Source: Neonectria sp. B-13 (taxonomy: Eukaryota > Ascomycota > Sordariomycetes > Hypocreales > Nectriaceae). From it: DNA of 64,000 nt. Below the pieces are notes generated by a model. That model did not search any database and was not told where the DNA came from. It saw only the letters and a program-made list of their open reading frames with translations. This document shows, piece after piece, positions 33,995 to 44,187 of this stretch. Positions within the stretch are counted from its first letter, which is position 1. Every line of letters starts with the position of its first letter. Both the position numbers and the translations under genes were made by a program. The stretch covers positions 4,839,296 to 4,903,295 of the forward strand of contig NOKP01000001.1 of the NCBI GenBank assembly GCA_002682825.1. Reading direction: 5' to 3'.

Positions 33995-35263
33995 ATGTCG
34001 GCCATCCCCTTCAACTCCGACCCCGTGGCCACCCCGCCTCGCCCGCCGTCCCCCGTCCATTCCTTCGGCACGCTCGCCGTCCACGCCGGATCTCCGCATG
34101 ACCCCACCACCGGCGCCGTCATTGAGTCCATCTCGCTGTCCACCACCTTCGCCCAGACGGCCGTCGGCCAGCCCATCGGCGAGTACGAGTACTCGCGCTC
34201 TGCCAACCCCAACCGCACCAACTTCGAGACTGCCATCGCCGCCCTCGAGCACGCAAAGTACGCCCTCGCCTTCTCCTCCGGCAGCGCCACCACCGCCAAC
34301 ATCCTCCAGAGCCTCGCTGCTGGCAGCCATGTCATCTCCGTCTCCGACGTCTACGGCGGCACCCACCGCTACTTCACCCAGGTCGCAAAGGCACACGGCG
34401 TCAAGGTCACCTTCACCCCGGAGATCGAGGTCGACATCGCCGAGCACATCACCGACGAGACCCGCCTGATCTGGATCGAGAGCCCCAGCAACCCTACCCT
34501 CCGCCTCGTCGACATCCGCGCCGTTGTCTCTGTGGCCCACAGGCACGGCGTCCTCGTCGTCGTCGACAACACCTTCCTCTCCCCCTATGTCCAGAACCCC
34601 CTGGACCTCGGTGCCGACATCGTCGTCCACAGTGTCACCAAGTACATCAACGGCCACAGCGATGTCGTCATGGGTGTCGCTGCCTTCAACAGTGACGAGC
34701 TCAAGGCCCGTCTCGGCTTCCTCCAGAACGCCATCGGCGCCGTCCCCTCTGCCTTTGATGCTTGGCTCGCTCACCGCGGTCTCAAGACCCTCCATCTGCG
34801 TGCCCGCGAGGCCAGCACCAACGCCACTGCCGTCGCCACCGCCCTCGAGGCCTCCCCGCTCGTCATCGCCGTCAACTACCCCGGCCTTGAGTCCCACCCC
34901 CACCGCCACATCGCCAAGAAGCAGCACCGCGACGGCATGGGCGGCGGCATGCTCTCCTTCCGCATCCAGGGTGGTCACGCTGCCGCTGAGCGCTTCTGTC
35001 AGTTCACAAAGATATTCACCCTCGCCGAGAGCTTGGGTGGTGTCGAGTCTCTCGTCGAGCTCCCCAGCAGCATGACCCACTCCGGCATCCCCAAGGACCA
35101 GCGCGAGGCTGTTGGTGTCTTTGACGACCTCGTCCGCGTCAGTTGCGGTGTTGAGGACGCCCAAGACCTCAAGAATGACGTCCTCCAGGCTCTCCAGAAG
35201 GCCGTCGCGGCGACGGAGAACGGAACCAACGGCTTCAACGGCAACGGTGTTAACGGGAAATAA
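33995..35263 (+). CDS. cys3: Cystathionine gamma-lyase (422 aa)
   Basis: Single exon. It cleaves cystathionine to cysteine, 2-oxobutyrate and ammonia, the last step of reverse transsulfuration, in the cytosol, using PLP. The fold-type-I Cys/Met family is unmistakable: YEYSRSANPNR at 64-74, the phosphate-binding FSSGSATT near 93, SDVYGGTHRYF, the DNTF aspartate at 191, and the PLP lysine K216 in HSVTKYINGHSD. The C-terminal blocks LGGVESLVELPSSMTHSGIPK and GVFDDLVRVSCGVED match the gamma-lyase branch rather than gamma-synthase or beta-lyase. A Gly/Asn-rich tail (TNGFNGNGVNG) is extra compared with yeast Cys3. ATG context ACAACATGTC is good. Codon use is strongly C-ending, pointing to high expression. 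Confidence 0.97.
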   Translation: MSAIPFNSDPVATPPRPPSPVHSFGTLAVHAGSPHDPTTGAVIESISLSTTFAQTAVGQPIGEYEYSRSANPNRTNFETAIAALEHAKYALAFSSGSATTANILQSLAAGSHVISVSDVYGGTHRYFTQVAKAHGVKVTFTPEIEVDIAEHITDETRLIWIESPSNPTLRLVDIRAVVSVAHRHGVLVVVDNTFLSPYVQNPLDLGADIVVHSVTKYINGHSDVVMGVAAFNSDELKARLGFLQNAIGAVPSAFDAWLAHRGLKTLHLRAREASTNATAVATALEASPLVIAVNYPGLESHPHRHIAKKQHRDGMGGGMLSFRIQGGHAAAERFCQFTKIFTLAESLGGVESLVELPSSMTHSGIPKDQREAVGVFDDLVRVSCGVEDAQDLKNDVLQALQKAVAATENGTNGFNGNGVNGK

Positions 35264-35618
35264 AAAGGTCATCAAAACAAAAACAAAAGGTGATGATAGA
35301 GAGCATAGACTTCATATTTTTGCGACGGCATTTGATGACATTTTGGTTCAATGACACAAATATTCATATAAAAAAAAAGGGGACGGTGGGGAGGAGAGGC
35401 ACGGCCTTCAAGTTGCCGTTCCTAAAGCAACAGGATAACCACTTGGATTTATCTCTTGAGATGCATTGCTTGACCATAGGAAGCTATTACTATTCAACGC
35501 TTTTAAGTAATCTATATGTACGCATAAGGAGAAATCAGAACTTGCCGTGAGGAAACCATCTAAGTTTTCCTCCATTTCCATTATACGACCACTTTCTCAT
35601 CCACCGTCCCGTAATCAT
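35264..35618. other. Convergent 3' region between cystathionine gamma-lyase and F-box gene
   Basis: Presumed 3' UTRs of both genes. An A9 run lies at about 35371-35379. Nothing else is seen. Confidence 0.5.
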
Positions 35619-37293
35619 CTATTCGGGAGCCATGAACAGGTTTTCGGTAAATTCGTTAGCCATGCTGCTGCTCGCGGTCCACTCGTTCCTCCGGTGGTGT
35701 ATTTCGTTCATGCCCTGACACGCCGTCTCGGCGATGTAGTGCAGCTCGTCGAGGGTGTTGGAGTTGCAGTTGGGGAATATGCCGTCGATACTGCGCTGCC
35801 ACTCGGATGTGGGATTGGCTACGGCTGTTTGGTATGCGTTTGTGTCGTACTCGGTAACCCGCGGTGCGCGGCTCCGGTCGTGGAGTTTGTTGAGAAGGCC
35901 ATCGCTCTTCGAGTCGATGGGGAGGTATTCGACTGGGTATCCGTTAGGCATGTTGGGCTGTCGGATGCCCATGACAACCTCGACGAAGCGTTGTGAGATG
36001 CTCCGGCCCAGGCCGCAGGGGTCGACGAGGTCGAATTCCGGGTGGCCGGGGACGTCTTCCCTCAGGTAAAGATCGTACGCTAGAAAAGACGCCCGGCAAA
36101 TGCGCAGGTGCAGTGCAGCACTTCTCAGAGCCATGGCGATCCATTGGCAATCCTCGCCGGGGCGCGTGTTCGGCATTCCAACCCATAGCACCTTTGTCGA
36201 GTCCTCGTTCCAGTCCTGTGATTGCTCCGTCTTCAGGTACACCTCGTTCAGGTAGAGTTCCTGAAGCGTCGGCCCAAAGTTATCTGCCACCCGGAGCAGA
36301 ACCTCGGGAGACAACTCGACTCGCTTCAGCTCCAGGCACGTCAAGTTAGAGAGGATGACGTGAGGTGCGGGCAACGACCGCGCTCGCCACTCTTCCACGG
36401 GCATCTGCCAGGCCTTGGTCTGCTTGAGCCCTCTGGGCGGGCGGTCGTCGTGGTCCATCCCTATCAAACATAGGCTCTTGAGGTCCTCTGCGTTCTCTAC
36501 CAAATTCCAGAGGCAGGATCCAAATAGCCCCACGCGCTGGGGCTCGTTTTCGTGTCGCCGTAACGTCATGACAAGGTGTTCCAACGCCTCCAAAACTCTC
36601 ATGATATTCATTACATCGATGGGATTCATCCACAGATGACATATTGCAATGTCCGTCACATTTTCCAATACCAGTGTATTTAGCTTGGCCGAGTCCTCCT
36701 CGGGTCGTTGGGCAAATGCCTTGAGGGTGTTGGCTAGAATCATGGTGGCGGCGTTGCAGTGGCGGCCGACCAGCTGGAAGGGGAGGTTTACTCGCAGGCG
36801 GTCGATGTCGCGGCAGTTGAAGAGCAGATCTTCGACTGTTCGGACGTAGTCTACTTCTGTAAATGATGTCTCGTTCATGCAGTACTTCTTGTGTAGCGTG
36901 CGACAAAAGTCGGTCATTGAAGGGACTCGGGCGAAGACGGTGTCGAGGAACTCCACTTCCACTATTCATATATTGCCGTTAGCTGTTGTCCAATCCTCAC
37001 TGACGATATGCTTTCCGAAGATACGTACAGTCGTCTCGCAAGACCATGAGGTCGATGTAGAGGCTCTTGCAGTGGTATCCAATGGTTTGCAGGGCATCTA
37101 TATGGGGATGCGCCTCTCCACTCGTCTTGCTTAGTCGCGAGAACTCGAGGTCAAGGGTCCGGCAGACAAAAGGTTTGAGTATCCGATCGAAGACCCGGCA
37201 CACGAGCCGAAGCGGTAGAACCGAGTTCTTGGGGCCACGGGCGACGCATTGCTGGAGGATCGCGTCGATGAGCTCACGCGGGAGCTGGTCCAT
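35619..37293 (-). CDS. F-box protein (535 aa)
   Basis: Two exons, 37293-37029 and 36961-35619, with a 67-base intron (GTACGT donor, ATAG acceptor, phase 1). The N-terminus is an F-box: MDQLPRELIDAILQQ, then LPLRLVCRVFDRILKPFVCRTL. It should bind Skp1 and make the protein the substrate adaptor of an SCF ubiquitin ligase. The remaining 480 residues have scattered leucine-rich strands (LNTLVLENVTDIAICHLWM, LSNLTCLELKRVELSPEVL, LQELYLNEVYLK), an irregular LRR-like layout common in fungal F-box proteins. The C-terminus is Asn/Ser-rich and ends LFMAPE. The target is unknown. A small alternative start is not apparent, since the F-box begins at residue 2. Confidence 0.88.
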
Positions 37294-38461
37294 GATGGCG
37301 GGCGGAGAGCGGAGGAAGGGCGGGCGTTGTGGATTAAGGAGAGATCAGCGGCAGTCGCAGTCGCAGTGCATCGGGGCTCCTAGCGAGGTCATCGAGCAAT
37401 GGAAGTGGACGATGGCAGTAGTTCGGTCTGGCGGTGATGGAGATGGCGGTGGTAAGGCGGCCAGACTGTCTTGCAGTTGGCTGATGTGATGTGGTGTTGA
37501 TAAGCAACGCTGGTTACTGGACCTTCTGGCGCCGCACCGTGGAATTCCAGCGGGCGGCTTGTCACCGACAGGGACCAAGTCCCTCCACTATACCGAATAT
37601 CCACCCCCACTGAAACCCGATTCGAGATGACGGCATGGAGCCTACCCTGGAGCTTTGCTTCGTCTGGCCGGGGATTTGCTCTAATCGATTCACGCCAGGT
37701 AGTGTGGTCAGGTGTTCTAATTGGGCATCATATCACACATGGAATGCAGTCCCCTGCAACATGATCCAGCTTATACAATGTGGTCGCATACATTTCGAAC
37801 AAGTGTTGGAGTTAAGGGGACTTACAGAGATTCTGAACATTTCCCACCTTACACCACGTCAAGAGAAGGATCCAGGTCAGCAACCAGGGCAAGATTGTTT
37901 ACCATTATGTTTCCCATATTCATGTTCAACGGGCTGAACGAGAAGCGGTGAATCCATGAGTGGCGATGGTGAGTAGTTGCTACCACCGAACTCATACCAG
38001 GATGTCATCGAGCAAGTAGGTGTTAGTAGCTAGTCACAGAATCATCACCGACATTTGGAAGGACTTAACATGTTGATCAGCCCAATTAACAATAATGAAA
38101 GTCGGGACGCACCACTGAAAGCCCAATGCTTCGCCCAGAAAGCAATTCCCCTCTAAACCTGGCCAATACAGACCTAGTCGCCAGTTAACAACGCTGATAA
38201 TGGATCACGGCACCAATCAGAGCTAGAGGCTCTTTACGCATCTTCAACGACTGGGTTGAATGCGAATTCAACAGTAGCTGTGTTTACATTGCCCGTGTCT
38301 ATATCCCAGGTGTCTGCCAGCTGCCAGCATTCGCGTGATTCTCTTCCTACGCGTTAAACAAAGCAAGTGCGACGTCTCATCCTAAACAGAACTTCCACTC
38401 GACGATACCTTCCACTCCGATTTTCACGTAACCACCTCGGATACTTCACATCAAACACCAC
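37294..38461. other. Divergent intergenic region between the F-box and CVNH genes
   Basis: 1.17 kb with no recognised coding sequence. The first 300 bases next to the F-box start contain short GCAGTC and GATGGCGG repeats. The last part is C/T-rich before the CVNH ATG. Confidence 0.5.
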
Positions 38462-39165
38462 ATGCCGACGAAGATGCTACGTCTTGGTACGCAGTTCCTA
38501 ACTCTGGGCCTGGCATGCCTCCACACGGCACTTGCCATCCAGTCATTCTCGCGAGGCTGCCAGCCCATGGACGCTCAGTTCTACAGCGAAGATGCGGTCG
38601 GCTTCTACTGCTTCCCAGAGGTCGGGTCGTTTGTGTACAGCTACACATATTCCATGTGGGAAACATCTACCAGGCATGTGCTGGGTAGCACTTACGCGGA
38701 CCTAGGATCGAACTCCACCACTGCGTTGGAAACGATGCGGGCAGTCTTATCGGCTACGACGAGTGGGCTTTTACTTTGCCTGTGTGGTGTGACCTGAACC
38801 GGTGGAAGACTGACTTAGACAGGGGCAACTACCTGGACAGTTGCGAAAACTGCTTTCTTGAGAGTGTCCAAGACAACGACTACCGAACTTGCTACCTCAG
38901 ATGCACCTGTTACAACATGAACAAACAAGCCAAGGAGTCAAGACTGGACTTGAGTAAGTGCCTACTTACTGGACAAAGCCAACTCACACTGACTATAGCA
39001 GACGATGTCCTCCGCAATGACAATGGCCGCCTCGCATGCTTTGGACACCGCGGGACCCAGGATAGGGCTTCCCCGGAGTGCCACAACAACGTGGAGTGCT
39101 CGACTGGGGTGCCGAGACTGACGCCCCGAGCTGAGCCTACGTGGGGAACCAATCAACACAACTGA
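38462..39165 (+). CDS. Secreted CVNH (cyanovirin-N homology) domain protein (199 aa)
   Basis: Three exons, 38462-38632, 38689-38953 and 39002-39165, total 200 codons. Residues 1-25 form a signal peptide (LTLGLACLHTALA). The mature part shows two CVNH half-repeats, each with the strand-turn motif: RIELHHCVGNDAGSL at about 63-77, and LDLNDVLRNDNGRLAC at about 143-158. SCENC and CYLRCTC lie between them. CVNH domains bind high-mannose glycans or act as secreted lectin-like modules in ascomycetes. The first intron (56 bases, GTGTAC donor, TAG acceptor) is deduced from frame. A GTCGGG donor 12 bases earlier would also keep frame, so residues 54-57 are uncertain. The second acceptor is tandem (TAGCAG), so the protein may or may not carry one extra residue. 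The C-terminal 35 residues are not CVNH-like. Confidence 0.75.
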
Positions 39166-42100
39166 GTGTTGAGAAGGCGACAGAGGTTTCTTCAAAACAG
39201 GGAAAAGAATCGCCTGGCCACCAGTGCAGAAATTTGGCTATCTTGGAGTTGAAGGCGACCTGATACTAGTCTAGGTCCTGCTGGATGGGATGGGGCAGTG
39301 GAAGTTTTGAGACATGAATCCACGAGAAGAATGTACGTTTAAATGAGCTGCCTGCTATAACAGCACCGACAGTGGAGGCGATTTCCAGTCGAAGGAGGAA
39401 TCGGCAAAGCTTGCCGAGCCACCAGGGGAATGCAAGCAAATTGTATGATTAACAGAGGGTTTGGCCCACTATGCACACCTACACATCTGCCTTTCAGCTG
39501 CGCCTTCGGGATATCGGCACGAGACGCAGCTGAGTTTGCAATACGCGATGCGAGAACTGATGATGGGTCTGTGGACCGTATGCAAGTGCGTACGTGGACG
39601 CCGGCTGGTACGAGTCGCCAAGTCTGAGAGGGACGGGAGGCGTAATTCGCCCAGACCAATCCTTCCCTTCGACCAGATGCCGTCTGTGGCGGTGTATCGC
39701 GGGAAGTGGCGGCTCGATCGGATTCCGCTGGCGCAAACGACACACGGCTCGTGGGAGGGCGCTCGCCAAGTCGACGTCGACCGAGTTGACTGCAGTGGTT
39801 GCAGTAGCGGTGTCGCTCATTTGGGGCCCTGTCTCAAGCACCAACCAGTCCAGCTAATCCGGCATAGAACACGAGGCACCGGCAAGCTAGGCGTACATGG
39901 TGGCCAAGAGGTTGGGACCGACGTTACAGAATACACAGTGATGGCCAAGTGACGAACGAGTGATGCGAACTGGAGGCTCAATAAGGAAGCCGCCCCAGTC
40001 AAGCCCAGCCTCCATACTTGCAGGACGACAAGTCTAGCGTTCAGACGAAGTCTTTCTTGCGGCTCAGAGAACTGACTGGAAGACGGTCAGAGGCCATTGC
40101 AAGCAGGTCAAGCCATGGCTATCGGGGCGTTCGTTCCGCTGACAACGAATTCCCGAGCTGGCGATGGGGACGGGAGGAGGTTGGCACAGGGGCAACCTGG
40201 CTAGACTCGAAGGTGCCCTAGCCGTGCGGGTACGAAGCACATCCTCACTGATCATCATTGAGATGCACGCGGTCTGCGGGGCACAATCCGCAGCTTGTGA
40301 TTGGTGGCAGCTAACGGAGCTTGATGCGCAAGCTCCGCGACAGCTTCTGTCTGATCAAGACGAGACCTGGTTTCAACTTTCAAGCTTCAGCGCGAAATGA
40401 ATGGTTCTGCTGGGTGGGAGCCAGACCCATGCGTGGCCGCGCCCGGGGTTCAGTTGCTGGCCCGCCAAATAGTCCTCGGCGATAGCGCAGGATGAGATGA
40501 ACGAGGGGAATTGAGGGCCGCAATCAATTGGGGGGAAATGGGCAGATGGGTTGGGACGGGGTGGAAAATTTTGTTGGATGGGGCCGCGAGACGGAACGAG
40601 ATAGGACGGGGAAATTTGTCTTGAGCTTGTCAACGTCACTTGAGCGTTAAGATGCTTTGTACTAGTTAGCTCGTTCCTAATCGCAATCCTGAGTACCTAA
40701 CGGTCAGGGACGCGTTGTGTAGGCAACGCCCGGGCCCCTAGGAGAGATAAGAGCAGGCGTTTCGACTCCTTGTCGAGAATGTTGCGAGGCGCTGGTGCGG
40801 GCGACGAGACGGCCTTCACAACCAAGTGCCCTCTAAGATGAGATACCTAACCTGGCCACATGGCCCGGGGCCCATGATTCATCGGTACCCTACCTGATGA
40901 CCCTGGGACTGCTGAAGCCGGACTAACTTCTTGGCGGGCCTGGACCATGATATGGGTTTCTCTTGGGGCTTGTGGAGGCAAATGCCTCTTTCCTCGGTGC
41001 CACTCTCCGGTCGTGCCGGAAGTCCCGTCCATATTGATGCGGCAGCTCGGCAGCTCGCCATGAGCTCCAGCCTCCTTCAAGAGCTCGATGTCGTTACGGA
41101 GCAGCGCGTATGTGCAGTGCGCATAGTCAGGGCTCGCTTGCAAGACTAATGTTATCCTCAAAGCCAACCAACAATGGTAGCGCATCGCGGAACGAAACAG
41201 CGCGGCTCATTAGGTCTCCTTGGGCAGCTGGAAGTTTACAGTTGGGGCCTTGGCGCTCGTTTGCTACCCTTCACTTCGGCCGCCGAGATGGAGATGGTCC
41301 GTGCCAAGTATAAGAGCCACCATTGAGTGACATCGGATGGTCAATGCCATTGGCCCGTGAACAATTCAACTCTGTCTGCTACGTCCGAAGTACAGGACTG
41401 TCCTGTTCGTCGGCCGGGCCATCTCGACTTTGACACAGACTCGGAGGGCGTGACGTATTTGCAGGGCTAGCCTGGATCTTTTGGAGCTTGTGCGCAGGCC
41501 CTGCCGGGGGACGAGACTCGAGAGCGAGCAGAGCACTGAGAGCAAGCAAGCATGGTTCGTTAGCGTGATGCCGAGACTCCGGTACTCTTGGAACCCAGCC
41601 CATGTGTTGTTGTGTGCTGTGTGATGTGTTCCTTTGTGTTATTGCTGCCCGCTTGGTTTCTCCCAGCCCTCCTGCGCGACAGCTCCCAGCCCTGCTTGTG
41701 TCGTGGATTCTCAAGCCTTGCGAGTGGTGGACTTGAGGCCTCGCGGACAGGTGGTGACGACGACGGAAATGGCGTCGGCTGGGGCGAGCGAGAAGGTGTG
41801 GCACCTGGATCTGCACTTCGTACCAGCCTACCAGGGCCTCGACAGACGACAGCTTCTGGCTGAAAGTAGACGGCGGGTGGGATGAGCGGCGTAGGTACCT
41901 GGATCAGCTTGGGTGCGTGGGACCGTGGGACTGTGGGACGGGGCGGGCGGGTGGGTGGGGGAGGGATTGATGATGAGGGAGAGCGCCAGAGGCAAGGAGG
42001 ACTTGCATTGTGAGTCGAAGCGTCTGAACGCGGCCTAGCTTGGTGTGATTTGGTTGGTCTCGGTCCTTAGGTCTTGGCAGCTCTTGGGTCTTGGTGTGGG

Positions 42101-42624
42101 TGTGCGTGTGCATCGTACCTTTTTTCCATGGTGGTGAGGGTGCAAAGTGGATGCTGCGTGCCGGCCGATTCGACCGGCCGGGTCTGGAAGCATCATCCGT
42201 CCCGTCGCAGTCGCAGTTGCAGTCGACAAGCGTCAATCAAACCGAGGCCGGCTTGCCCAGTGCCTAGTGCCCGAATCCGACCGTGGTTTCCCTGTGGTTT
42301 CCCGTTTCGCTCTTGTCTGCGCTCTCCCTCTTAAACCCAGTAGTTCCTGCCTTCGGTCTTGAAACCTTTCGCCCTGCCGTCCTTCTTCCTTCCCGTTCCG
42401 TTTGCATCTCCCTCCAAGGTCAATCGTCCAGACTGCAGCTACAAAAACCACCCTTCCCACCCACAACAAACTTGACCAGCCCATTACCACCACCACAACA
42501 CGACAACATCGTCATAATCATCATACCACCAAGTTCGTTGCATCGCACGTACTTGCACATCGCCTTCCCTCCACTCTAATCTCACATCTTGGAATCTTCA
42601 CCCGTCTCTCACCAGCTCGCCAAA
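39166..42624. other. Intergenic stretch of 3.5 kb before the DUF7707-like gene
   Basis: Several open frames of up to 163 codons overlap each other on both strands without family motifs. The last 250 bases are pyrimidine-rich with CACCACCACAA tracts, the likely leader of the next gene. Confidence 0.5.
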
Positions 42625-43347
42625 ATGCGTTTCTCGCTTGCTCTGGTTGCCGTTGTCGCCGCCACGGTTTCGGCCCAAACCCAGAACTACACCAGCTCAC
42701 TCGACATGACCATTGACCCCGGCACGGTGGAGCAGAAAGATCGAGGTATGTAACAGCGCTACACTCTACCAAGCCCGCTTTTTTCTGACTTGTGATGCAG
42801 CTTCGTGGTGCCAGGCCCAGACCAACACCTGTGATACTCTTTGCGACGATTCTACGAACGACAACAGCTGCACCCAGGTAAGTTGACCATCCAATTCCCC
42901 CCCCCCGCGCCCATTAGCCTGGTTCTGACAAACCACCTCGTCATACAGAGCGACCTGTCATGGGAATGCACGTGCTCCTCCAACAGCTCGACCCCCGGCC
43001 TGCAGTACTACACTCAGACTGTCCCGACCTTTATTTGCCAGGAGCTCTTCTCGCAATGCATCAGCACCAACGCCGGCAGCGCCAGTGGCCAGAAGGAATG
43101 CACCAAGAACATCCAGGACCTCTGCGCCACCCAGAGCCCCCCAGATGACGATGAAGATGAATCTAGCAGCTCCACCGAGACCGAGACCGCCACTGCTTCG
43201 GCCACCAAGTCCTCATCTGACTCCACGGCAACTGCTGACTCGGTGACCTCGACCAGCTCCGACGGCTTCGCTGCCCCTACCATGGCACCAGCAGGCAGAG
43301 GTGCTGCCGCCGCTGTCGCCATTGGCATGTTGGCATACCTGGTTTAA
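42625..43347 (+). CDS. Secreted, probably GPI-anchored DUF7707-like Cys-rich protein (198 aa)
   Basis: Three exons, 42625-42745, 42801-42877 and 42949-43347, with introns of 55 and 71 bases (GTATGT and GTAAGT donors), give 199 codons. Residues 1-18 are a signal peptide (MRFSLALVAVVAATVSA). The mature Cys pattern SWCQAQTNTCDTLC, WECTC, FICQELFSQC and ECTKNIQDLC matches the fungal family that carries SWCxxQxxxC and FICxExxxxC (DUF7707, recognised from memory). A long Ser/Thr/Asp/Glu-rich stalk follows (about 140-175). A hydrophobic C-terminus preceded by small residues (APAGRG, then AAAAVAIGMLAYLV) suits GPI attachment. It is probably displayed on the wall or plasma membrane. Its role is unknown. 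Confidence 0.85.
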
Positions 43348-44187
43348 CGGCTGCCGCGTTCGGTGGGCCGTGACCGACAGCGCCACCACCCTAATCCTAG
43401 CAGGGCCACGTGCCGGTGGGCGGCGCCTGTCGACATCGAGCCACTTGTCTCCGCGATGCCTCAGTGCGCTTCTCCGTTACCATTTCTGTTATTGAGCACC
43501 ACCTTTTTCGACAAGCGACGCTATACCTTTGATGACTTCAAGATCCGACGATAGGAAGAATGCCCAACCTCACCGGAGGTTGAGGCAAGGAATGAAATGC
43601 CCGGTGGGTATTGATTTGATGGACTGAATGCTTCACGTTGCGACTTTGCATTATTCGGCTTTTTACTGCCATACAGGCAGCCTTTGTGATGAAGGAGTAT
43701 TGCGTTAATAGGCATCTTTGTTTTTTATTATTCCCAATCCAATCATAGCAAGAGGCGAAGGGGAGTAGGAAAACCTCGTTAAACAAAAAATTACTTGGCT
43801 TCATTTGACTATTTCGGTTCCATACTTTGACATTGTTATATCTCAATGCTAATGAGCGAACGAAGAGGTTATCTGAACACACGACTTTGCTGATTTAGGC
43901 GCGCTAGTAAGGACGGTTCACTGCCATCCAAGGATTACGAGAACAACGGGAGTAAGTACGCCGCTTGTTGTTTTCAAGAACCACACATTAGCAATGTCTG
44001 TTCGCATGAACTACAATCCCCCGTACCATTATTTAATACGACTCTCCGGGGCCCCTTCAAGCCGAAATCTCTCATCAACCACACCTGCAGCGCCGTTAAC
44101 AACGAATCGGTATCTATCTAACATCACAATCCCATCGACACTATCGCCCTGCAGTTTCGAGATATCCCAATCCTTACATTACCGAAG
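43348..44187. other. Intergenic stretch before the amidoligase-family gene
   Basis: 3' UTR of the DUF7707-like gene and promoter of the next. An out-of-frame upstream ATG at 43994 opens a frame that overlaps the next gene's start. If the transcript begins before it, this would act as an inhibitory upstream frame. The start site is not known. Confidence 0.45.

Noticed and set aside
33965..35275. 436-codon open frame on the minus strand across cystathionine gamma-lyase
   Set aside because: It mirrors the real gene: strong C-ending codons on the plus strand remove stops on the opposite strand. Its translation is Gly/Val/Asp/Glu repeats without motifs.
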